Shown here piece after piece: positions 36,158-44,479 of a stretch of DNA of 64,000 bases. The position numbers and the translations under genes were made by a program. The number at the start of each line of letters is the position of its first letter. Positions within the stretch are counted from its first letter, which is position 1. The notes beneath the pieces are model-generated. The model had not been told where the DNA came from. It saw only the letters and a list, made by a program, of their open reading frames with translations, and made no database searches. Source of the DNA: Hofstenia miamia (taxonomy: Eukaryota > Xenacoelomorpha > Acoela > Hofsteniidae); assembly GCA_900660155.1 (NCBI GenBank), contig CABFPE010000858.1, forward strand, positions 187,445-251,444, given 5' to 3'.

Positions 36158-38806
36158 GCATCAGATAAGATAAGATAAGACAATCTTTATTAAGAGAAGG
36201 TAAAGCAATTAATACAAACTGATTGCTTCTCAAAATAGCGTCATTAAAAAAAATAAAACAAAACCATACTATTTACAAACCTATACATTGCTAAGCAGGC
36301 TAAGAATAAGTCTACATTCTAGTAATTGTGTAATTGCTATTATAGAATTTTTACCCTGTCCAAGATCTTCCTGAGATGAATTTTTGCTTAAGAATAAATC
36401 TTTTCACACTATTTCGGAATTCTTTCAGTTTTGTAATATGCTTAATTTCATTAGGTAGATTATTCCATTGCCTTGTGGCTATGTTTAAAAATGAATTTTC
36501 TTTGACTTTACATCTGAACCTAGTGACAACATATTTCTTAGACTGTCTATTGAAAGTTTTCTTGAATTCAGGGAGATTTATCTTATCATAAGGCGGAATT
36601 TTGTTTGCAGCTTTGAAAAATAATGTAGCAATATTGATTTGTATTAATTGTTGAGGAGAAGGACACGTTTCCAAAATATAATTTTTGGTGTTACTAGAAT
36701 TTCTTTTGCAAATATTTAAAGCTAATTTATATTGCAGCTGAAGTTTATTTATCAATGATGTGCTCAAATTTGAAAATAGTACACTCCCGTAATTTAGTTG
36801 AATTATTGCATGAGGAGGTAATAGGTCAGCAACCTGAGAAATAGTTCTTATTCCAGCAGCAATTTTTTTCTGTGTAGATTTAATGTGCTCGGAAAAAGAA
36901 AGTTTTCAGTCAATTATTATTCTTAAATATTTGAAAGTATCACTTGTAAAAATAATTGTATTTTTTATAGTCAAATTTTTATTTGTATGCAAGTTATTGT
37001 TGAAAAAGGGGTTCATATTCCAAAATTGCGTTTTCTCAGCATTAATGCGTAATTTGTCCATAGAGAAATAATGGCTTAGTGACTGGCAGTTGGATTCCAC
37101 TTTTTTTATTGCAACATCTAATTACTTGTTGGCGGAAAATATACAGGTATCATCTGCATATTGTATAAGATTGCAATTAGTATAAAAGTTCATATCATTG
37201 ACATAGATATTAAACAGAAGAGGTCCAAGAATGGTTCTTTGCGGAACATCTTTTTCAATATACAGCCAGTCTGAAGGTACTGAGTTGATTTTAACTCGTT
37301 GTTTCCTATTACTTAAGAAACTCACAATTAAAATAGTACTATCGTGGGAAAATCCCATATCTTTTAGTTTTTTTATTAGTATGTCATGGTCGATTGAATC
37401 AAATGCCATAGAGAGATCTAAGCATGCAATAGCAACATATTGTTGATCATCCAATGAATTTCGCCAGTTCTCTGTTACCTGGATAAGTGCATCATTCGTT
37501 GAAAAACTTCTTCTAAATCCAAATTGGGTTGCAGAAAGCAGATTATGTTTTTTAATATAATCGAACATTTGATTGAATATTAGTCTTTCAAAAACTTTAC
37601 TTATTGGGGTCATGATTGAAATAGGCCTATAATTTAGTGGGCATGTTTCATCATTTTTTTGTAAAGCGGAGTAACATGTGCTTCTTTTAAACAGTCTGGG
37701 AATGTTTTGGATTTAATGCATTCATTAAAAATGTGGGAATATTTGACTGCCCACTGGATTTGCCGGATTTTAATTTGTTTAAGGCTTTGAGCATTTCATA
37801 CCTAGTCGTAAATCTAAAGTTAAAATCGTGTGCATAAAGCTTTTCATTTTCAATATATTTTACATTATCCCCAGAATAGTTGCCCAAATTTACGAATGAT
37901 TTGTTTAAAATATTGGAGATGTGATAAGGATCCTTCTGCAATTTGCCATAGTCATCTGTTATAGCTATGATTTTATTGGTGACACGTTTATTGCGATTTG
38001 TCAGATTATGAATAAAACTCCATTTAGATTTTTGGGATAGCATTCCATTATATTCTTTTTTTATGTACGTATTATAGGCCTTACGATTTGCTATGTTACA
38101 TATGTTTCTAGCTATCTTGTAGCGGTTAAAATTTACTTCACTTTGGTTATTTAAGAAATTTCTATATGCTTGATTTTTCACACGAATGAGTATTTTACAG
38201 TCGTCGGTAATCCACTCCTTAGAATTTTTTGAGTTATCTTTTGCTTTAGAGTTATTAGGATTTAATAAAACACGTAGTTCAGGGCAATATAAGTTGACAT
38301 AATATTCAAGAATTTTTAAAAGCTTACTCATCATTGCATTGGGTTCAGTTGCTGTATAAACACATTGCCAGTTCTGATTTGAAAATGCTAATTTTAGTTT
38401 ATTTAGATTATCCTTATTTCGAATACGGGTTGTAATCCATGTTTTCGATGTGTTTTCACTAGTCTTAGGTACACTGATTGATACTATGCAATGATCTGAA
38501 AAAGGGCATTCCATTGAGTAAAATTTAAAATTAAAATCAGATATTTCGGATGTAATGATGTAGTCAATTATTGTCCGAGAATTATGAGTAAGTCTAGTGG
38601 GAATTTTCGTGTTTGCAGACTTCAAATTATACGCATTTAGTAAAGAATCTAATTTTGATTTTTCAGAGCCAACAAGATAGTTAATATCCCAATATCCGAG
38701 CAAGAGAACATCCTTATTTTCAGCGCAAGCGATGGATAATTCAGTTTCCATTTGTTTGACAAAATTCTGTCAAATACTCCTGTGTTAGCGTGTTATAACC
38801 ATGCGA
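36158..38806 (-). mobile_element. 5'-truncated LINE with 11-bp target duplication
   Basis: The minus-strand LINE is bounded by AGGTGGTGGGG at 36147-36157 and again at 38807-38817. Reading from 38751: endonuclease C-terminus (SRTIIDYIITSE, then PFSDHCIVSISV), linker with ILNKSFVNLGNY, and LKSGKSSGQSNIP. RT runs from 37613 (PISKVFERLIFNQMF, CLDLSMAFDSIDHDIL, GPLLFNIYVND, QYADDTCIF), with the C-terminal region at 37100-36351. Frame breaks near 37690, 37115 and 36800 make it inactive, and the start of the endonuclease is missing. The 3' end finishes in a TCTTA-type microsatellite (36165-36182), and not in poly-A. Probably CR1/L2-like or a relative. Confidence 0.85.
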
Positions 38807-38817
38807 AGGTGGTGGGG

Positions 38818-39004
38818 TTGTGCATAGATAATCAAATAGACTGCTCAATGAACCAGATGCTAGCGTTTCAACAGACATTGCCAAAAGTGAGAGACGAAAT
38901 TGCGTAGAAGAAAAATAATGATTTTATCTGATGAAATGAGGTGAATATATAGATTGACCAGCCAATGGAAATACATTGAACTTATGAAAATTAATTATTG
39001 GTTG
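38818..39004. other. Polinton sequence between the LINE and the right end
   Basis: Short stretch without a supported gene; it continues the Polinton frame region interrupted by the LINE. Confidence 0.4.
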
Positions 39005-39606
39005 AAAAAAAACGTGATACAATAAATGTGTTAACGATGAATTTTGATAAAAGCGAAATGCAGTTTTTTTAAGGTTCCCAAAAAACGAGATAAGCAATGT
39101 ATGTGCAAGCTTTTCGAAATTATGGAAAACATGATAAGCATGGTTTGTCATTACATTGTGTAGTTTTTACATGTAATGGAAAATTAGTCTAATATTATAC
39201 GTGTATCCAACAAAGTGTTGTAAAATTAGCAAACAATAGAAAATCACAAATGTGATGTAATGTATGCAAGCAAGTGTAATGTGTTATAATGAGGTATATA
39301 TTGACAAAATGTATGCAAACAATTGTAACGTGTATATCAACATGAATGAAATTAGTCATATAAAACAGTGTAAACTAAATTGACCATAATATGAATCATT
39401 CGTAAGCAAATCCATTTTAAAAAATCAATTAGCGATAAGTGTCAAATACACATTAACACTTTTACCCCAACCTGTCAAAAAGCACTTTGTGAGCTGTCAA
39501 TCAAGGTTTGTTAAGTAGGTGAGTAAGCAACTTAAACACTTGTCAATATCTGTGAGTTAGCAATTCTCAAGGTCAGTTTGTGAGATCTCCCTCCCCCTAT
39601 AATACT
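39005..39606 (-). repeat. Polinton right terminal inverted repeat
   Basis: Inverse complement of 16056-16640, ending ATAATACTACT. Directly after it the putative transposase gene resumes. Confidence 0.75.
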
Positions 39607-40243
39607 ACTTACTGTAAAGAAGAACAGGCACACTATCCAATATCCCAACTTAAAAGCAGCTTTGCGACCAATTCTGCATTATTCGTCAATGCCAGTTGCC
39701 ACTCCACCCCAAGCATCAGAAGATAGCAGTATATCCTCAAGCAACGAATCTCAACTTGAATCGCCTAGTACCAAGTCTCCTGTTTTGTCGAGTAGTATTA
39801 ATGATGGTAACGAAATTCACTTGATTACAACAGAAGACCTCAATGACTTAGTAAGAGACTTAAGTTTGTCAATGAGTGCCTCCCACTTACAACAGTGGAA
39901 CCTGCTAGAAGCTGATATAAAGGTAACACAATTAAGGAAGTGATACAAAAATTTTTCTCCGTATTTTATGGAAGACGGCGATCTCTCCTATTGTACTAAT
40001 ATTGAGGCACTTTTTGAAGAGTTTCGTTTTGTGCATGCCCCGATGGAATGGAGATTGTTTATAGATGCGTCAAAAGAAAGTATCACAGCCGTTCTTTTGC
40101 ATAATGGGAATAAATATCCGTCTGTTCCTGTGGCATACTCGGCGAACCTGCGTGAAAGCTACAATACATTTCGTAAAATTCTGCAGGCACTTTACTATGA
40201 CAAATTCAGATGGAACATATGTGTCGACTTTAAAGTACTTTAA
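39605..40243 (+). pseudogene. putative transposase gene, middle piece
   Basis: Reading resumes with KKNRHTIQYPNL-ALRPILH from about 39614, an acidic/serine-rich spacer, then TTEDLNDLVRDLSLS (about 39840), WNLLEADIK, and, after a stop at about 39941 and a shift, APMEWRLFIDASKESITAVL (from about 40040), LLHNGNKYPSVPVAYSANL and FRWNICVDFKVL. The pairing of an FID-S-K strand with a later (G/V)D-KV strand looks like the first two acidic positions of an RNase H-like fold, which is my inference. Relatives continue past DLKV with a C-X2-C/W-D-R block; here the frame ends at 40243, next to the Penelope-like insertion. Confidence 0.7.
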
Positions 40244-40695
40244 TAAGAACATGTAAGATATTTTTCGACTTACCAAGTCATCGTCAGTTTTACAAATTAT
40301 TCCCTCTAAATGTACTAGATTTTACAATATAATTATAATTTCTTAAATTTTAAAAAGTGGCAAATTTAATTTATAAATATAGTCTTCTTTTGTGTTTAAA
40401 CTTGGTTGCAAGGATTTTATAAAAATACTCTCAATAATCTTTAAATTACTTGATCTTGACGTCTGATGTAATATTTTTGTTTCAAAATTTAGTCCGCATT
40501 TATTTAGATGATTAGATATATTAGAACTGGTCTCATGTTCTTTAATTCTTCTTGATAGTTGTCTACTAGAAAAACCAATATAATCTTCACCACAGGTGCA
40601 TTTGATTTGATAAATTATATTTGATTTATTGGTCTCTTCAGTTGTAGATTTTAATTGAAATATTGTTCTTAGCTTATGATTGCTATATATAAATC

Positions 40696-40960
40696 TAACA
40701 TTTTCTTTAATTATTGATATTTTTTTGAGTTCTTTGATCATGTTTTCGGTATGAAGTCCTCTATATTCGATTTTAAAACAATGTTCATAATTAGTTTGAT
40801 TGTTTTTTGATCTTTTGTTTTTAATTANTAACATTTTCTTTAATTATTGATATTTTTTTGAGTTCTTTGATCATGTTTTCGGTATGAAGTCCTCTATATT
40901 CGATCTTAAAACAATGTTCATAATTCGTTTGATTGTTTTTTGATCTTTTGTTTTTAATTA
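40696..40960. repeat. 132-bp duplication around a single N (assembly seam)
   Basis: Bases 40696-40827 are repeated at 40829-40960 with two differences seen, separated by one N at 40828. This is the pattern of two overlapping contigs joined without merging. Confidence 0.8.
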
Positions 40961-41189
40961 AAATGTCTTCTAATGATTTCTTAATATGTCGATCTATGAA
41001 ATTATTTGGATATTCATTCTTCTTTAATTCGATCTTAAGTTTTCCTATTTCTTGGTTAATTGTTCTATATGTGCTGCAGTTGTCAAATATTCGATGAATA
41101 CAACCTTTAATTAATGATATTTTGTAATTTAAAGGCATATTTGAGTTGTAGTTCAATAACAATCCTTTGTCTGTTGGTTTATAATAAAT

Positions 41190-41335
41190 GCGGACTAAAT
41201 TTTGAAACAAAAATATTACATTAGACGTCAAGATCAAGTAATTTAAAGATTATTGAGAGTATTTTTATAAAATCCTTGCAACCAAGTTTAAACACAAAAG
41301 AAGACTATATTTATAAATTAAATTTGCCATTTTTT
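41190..41335 (+). repeat. inverted copy of the Penelope 3' end
   Basis: The plus strand here encodes the same CGLNFETKIL and SLNTKEDYIYKLNLP peptides as the minus strand at 40500-40350. The 3' end of the element is thus present in opposite orientation within it. Penelope-like elements are known for such inverted and tandem partial arrangements. Confidence 0.7.
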
Positions 41336-41979
41336 TAATTGTTATATATTTGTTGCAATTGTCAAATATTCGATGAATATATCCTTTAATATTTTGAAAT
41401 TTAAAGGCGTTTTTGAATTGTAGTTCAATAATTCTGTGTCTGTTGGTTTACAATAGATTCCAGTTTTAAATTTTTTATCTTTTCTAATTATTTGTACATT
41501 CAAAAAATGAAATTTGTTCTTAGTTTCAATCTCATTTGTAAACTGAATATTTTTATCAATTAAATTCAATTTTGTAAGTATGTTTTCTGATGTTTCTTCA
41601 TCTTTTACTAATGCAAATATATCATCCATATAGTGTTGATAATAAATGAAGTGGATGTCTGATGTTGTAAATTTGTTTTCAATTGTAGTTAAATATATAT
41701 TTGCAAGAGTAGAACTTAACGGATTTCCCATGGCTAAACCATCTTTTGACGATAAAATGTGTTATTAAATTCCATTAAAGTATTCTTCGTTGCTAAAGTT
41801 AATAGTTCTTTTGTTGTGTTATACTCCAGATTGTAAATTTTTGTGTTCTTATTCTTAAGGAGTTCAATTGCAGCATCAATTGATTTTTCCAATGGTACAT
41901 TTGTGTATAGACTCTTAATATCATATGAAACCATATAACCTTTTGTGTTTTGTTTTATGATGTCATTAGCAAATTTTTT

Positions 41980-42189
41980 NNNNNNNNNNNNNNNNNNNNN
42001 NNNNNNNNNNNNNNNNNNNNNNNNNNNNNNNNNNNNNNNNNNNNNNNNNNNNNNNNNNNNNNNNNNNNNNNNNNNNNNNNNNNNNNNNNNNNNNNNNNNN
42101 NNNNNNNNNNNNNNNNNNNNNNNNNNNNNNNNNNNNNNNNNNNNNNNNNNNNNNNNNNNNNNNNNNNNNNNNNNNNNNNNNNNNNNNNN
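41980..42189. other. assembly gap of 210 N
   Basis: Unknown bases between the Penelope RT and the resumed transposase gene; the insertion boundary is hidden here. Confidence 0.95.
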
Positions 42190-42640
42190 TGAAGCAAAGA
42201 TTACTGCCGGAGTTTTCAATGGGCCGCAAATACGCGAACTTATGCATGATGAGCTCTTTGATAGTGTGCTTGATGAACCTCATCTTCTAGCATGGGAAAA
42301 ATTCAAGGATGTGACTGTAGGCTTTCTGGGAAATTTTAAAGTGCTACACTATGAGACCTTGGTCAACAGAATGATTGACAGTTATCAAGCAATAGGATGT
42401 AGAATGTCACTCAAGCTGCATTTTTTACATTCACACTTGAGCTTTTTTCCCGAGAATTGTGGCGCAGTAAGCGACGAGATGGGCGAACGATTTCACCAAG
42501 AAATTGCGTCACTTGAGAAGAGATTCAAAGGGAAGAAATCGATAAATATGCTATCTGATTATTGCTGGCAATTAAAGAGGGAATCAACGCATGTTCATAA
42601 AAGGAAATCTCGTAAGACTGCCTTTGATATGTGCATCTGA
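42190..42640 (+). pseudogene. putative transposase gene, C-terminal piece
   Basis: The frame emerges from the N gap as EAKITAGVFNGPQIRELMHD and continues through MSLKLHFLHSHLSFFPENCG, SDEMGERFHQEIASLEKRFK and MLSDYCWQLKRES, ending at a stop at 42638-42640. These blocks (GPQIREL, LHFLHSHL-FFPEN, GERFHQ, DYCW-LKR) are the conserved C-terminal half of the same uncharacterised family. The part between the middle piece and this one, perhaps 120-170 codons going by remembered relatives, is absent or lies in the gap. The reading frame itself is open. Confidence 0.75.
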
Positions 42641-42879
42641 AGTAATTTTTTATTGATACATGTGACAATAAAACAAATTACAATTTGAAATCAGCGCGAA
42701 AAATTGATTCAGAATGTGGTAAGCTAANAGCCACAGGTGTTACGAGAACTTCAGGGTGTCCCATTGGGACGTCCTAGCGCTCTATATAACTACTGCTAAT
42801 TCATGTCACAATCAAAAAGTTATTTTTTGTTGAACAGTGTTATCTATCTAAAATTAAAATATTTTGTTTGAAAAACTCA
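42641..42879 (+). other. 3' region of the DNA transposon
   Basis: Short AT-rich tail with AATAAA at about 42667-42672, a single unknown base at 42728, and an imperfect hairpin around 42755-42778 (GGGTGTCCCA / TGGGACGTCC). The right inverted repeat follows. Confidence 0.4.
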
Positions 42880-42899
42880 GTTTTTTGCGGAAGACCCTA
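42880..42899 (-). repeat. right terminal inverted repeat of the DNA transposon
   Basis: Reverse complement reads TAGGGTCTTCCGCAAAAAAC, matching the left end at 14785. It is followed by TA. Confidence 0.55.
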
Positions 42900-43010
42900 T
42901 ACAAATAAAGTGTTAAAGATTTTAAAAATAGCATTCTAAACTTCAGCGATTAATCTTGGTTGTGGGAATCGAGTTCTTTAAAATTAAATTATATGGCAAT
43001 AATGCACTTC

Positions 43011-44311
43011 TGGGGCCCTATTATTTCAAAACAATTCAAGATAAAGTAATGAGCTTTGGCACAGTAAAAGATACACATTTGAATTACATTTTTTGCTAGT
43101 TTTCAAAAATTATACTAAGTGGATTCGATTTTATATGCAATTGAAATTGTGACTTCATCAATTTTTGGAAAAATAAAGGTGAAAAAGAACTTAAATTAAT
43201 TGATTATTTCATTAAAAATAGTAGTTTATTTAACTCATATTGCTCATAGTCAACCAGTATTACATAATCATGGTAGTCATTTTCATAATTTTGAATAAAC
43301 TGACATTGCTAAAAATGGAAGAATAAATTAAAAATAGTCAATGAATGATGCATATTTACGTTTTAAAAATCAAATACGTATAAATTAAGGTTACTTTCAA
43401 GGTCAAACTTCAAAGTTAAGAAATAATGAAAATTTCAGTGAACCATCCCTTGTCTTATACCAAGGGGGTGCCATTTTTAACAGGATCCAGCATCAATGCC
43501 TCTAGTAATCTAGAACACCTATATATGATAGATAACCCTATTTAGTTATTGTAGCGATGTGCACGCACTACATGCGAGTAACCGGTTTTACCCGCCTATA
43601 TCCATGGGTAGGCATAATTACTATAGGATATGAGTCCTCATTTCTTTTCACATTATTAATAACTTTAATAGAATGTTGTTCATAAAACATATTTTATAAA
43701 CACTGTTGAAAAAATTAACGCATGACAGCGAATTGTATTCGAAATGTTGAAAATAAAAGAAATAGAACATTTTATTCTCGAGTATAGGTTAGGATGGGTA
43801 AAAAATTTCGGTTACGGGTGAGCAGCGGTAACAGAATTGTTTGCGTCGAACGAGTGCGGCATTAAGAAGTTCTACAAGCAGATCATTACATTATTGCCTT
43901 GTTTTGAAAATATAGCACCAAACAAAAATTTAATATTTTTTATTTTAATTCTACAGTGGTCCCAAGGCCGACAACAACGGATCATAGTACTAAAATATAT
44001 AGTGACGACGCTGACGTGTTTTTTAAAGTTAACAGTCGTGACCCTCAGCAATGATGACTCAATCAATTTAATTGTATAAATATATCGGTAGCTATCAAAA
44101 TATTGACTATTGTTGTGCCAAGAACTTGTGAATTTCTGACTAAAATAAATATTTTCAGATACCACATCAGAAGCCTTGCTCAAAAAATTATTCCGTTTTA
44201 ACTTTATCCTGTTCTCAGATAGATTTTAGGAAAAGTCAGAAAAAATCAGCTAAATAAATTAATTTCATACAAAGTTATGAACGAAAAACAATATGGGAGG
44301 GGGCGAACTCG
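43011..44311 (+). repeat. MITE-like repeat, older copy
   Basis: Shares blocks with 45357-45981: TGAGCTTTGGCACAGTAAAA near 43051, ATTTTGAATAAACTGACA near 43291, and near its end GGAAAAGTCAGAAAAAATCA (44230) and CAAAGTTATGAACGAAAAAC. Its ends (TGGGGCCC... and ...GGGAGGGGGCGAA) are degenerate versions of the inverted ends of the newer copy. An extra stretch (about 43455-44190) is not shared and may be another insertion. No coding sequence. Confidence 0.5.
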
Positions 44312-44479
44312 AAAACATAAATTTTAGTGGTAGTCCTAATTTTGTGACGATGCATTTTGAATTCCCATTTCTAAAATTTACATTTCTTACATTAAATCCT
44401 CTGAAAAATAGCAAAAAATATATATAATCTACATTTTTACATATATACAATTTACACTGTGCGTAATCAATGAAAAAAT

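Larger units (their letters stand above)
16056..39606 (-). mobile_element. Polinton (Maverick) with internally repeated left half
   Basis: It is bounded by long inverted repeats (16056-16640 and 39005-39606) and inserted inside the putative transposase gene, whose reading resumes on the far side. The left arm carries a protein-primed-type family B DNA polymerase on the minus strand with an upstream zinc-finger ORF. A second, diverged copy of the left half starts at 28120, after a 1000-N gap. The right arm has small unfamiliar ORFs and a nested LINE. I see no integrase, packaging ATPase, protease or capsid gene; some may lie in the gap or be lost. It is a fossil with many breaks. The two copies differ by a few percent near the end and by more elsewhere, so it is not recent. 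Confidence 0.75.
40250..42189 (-). mobile_element. Penelope-like element (RT and GIY-YIG), rearranged
   Basis: Minus-strand reading from the N gap shows Penelope RT blocks: MVSYDIKSLYTNVPLEKSID, then GLAMGNPLSSTLANIYL, HYMDDIFALVKDE (catalytic YMDD) and FHFLNVQIIRKDKKF (41960-41342). A second partial stretch (41237-40821) carries the linker NCSTYRTINQEIGKL. The GIY-YIG endonuclease follows (IIYQIKCTCGEDYIGFSSRQ, LSRRIKEHE; 40640-40480). A piece of the 3' end is present in reverse at 41190-41335. The element interrupts the putative transposase gene. A frameshift lies near 41732 at the start of the YMDD-bearing frame. Assembly joins at 40828 and 41980 complicate the reading. Confidence 0.8.
14785..42899 (+). 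mobile_element. unclassified DNA transposon, interrupted by nested elements
   Basis: The outer ends are short inverted repeats. TAGGGTCTTCCACAAAAAAA at 14785 and its reverse complement with one difference (a G in place of the A after TTCC) end at 42899, flanked by TA at 14783-14784 and 42900-42901. Between them, in one orientation, lie three collinear pieces of one gene (15749-16062, about 39605-40243, 42190-42640). They are separated by a Polinton and a Penelope-like element. Removing those inserts leaves roughly 2.6 kb of the transposon's own DNA plus a missing middle portion of the gene. The gene family is widespread and repetitive in invertebrate genomes (from memory) but usually left unnamed. 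The ends suggest it is a transposase. Family placement is open. Confidence 0.55.

Noticed and set aside
16056-39606. Polinton integrase, packaging ATPase, protease or capsid genes
   Set aside because: I looked for their usual motifs on both strands and found none that I could support; they may be lost or lie in the gap.
41945-42197. Frames through the second N block
   Set aside because: Same reason; only the part after 42190 has real sequence, and that is listed with the transposase gene.
42755-42778. Hairpin GGGTGTCCCA/TGGGACGTCC as a transcription terminator or mariner end
   Set aside because: Too short and imperfect, and a mariner end would need a partner repeat, which I do not see.
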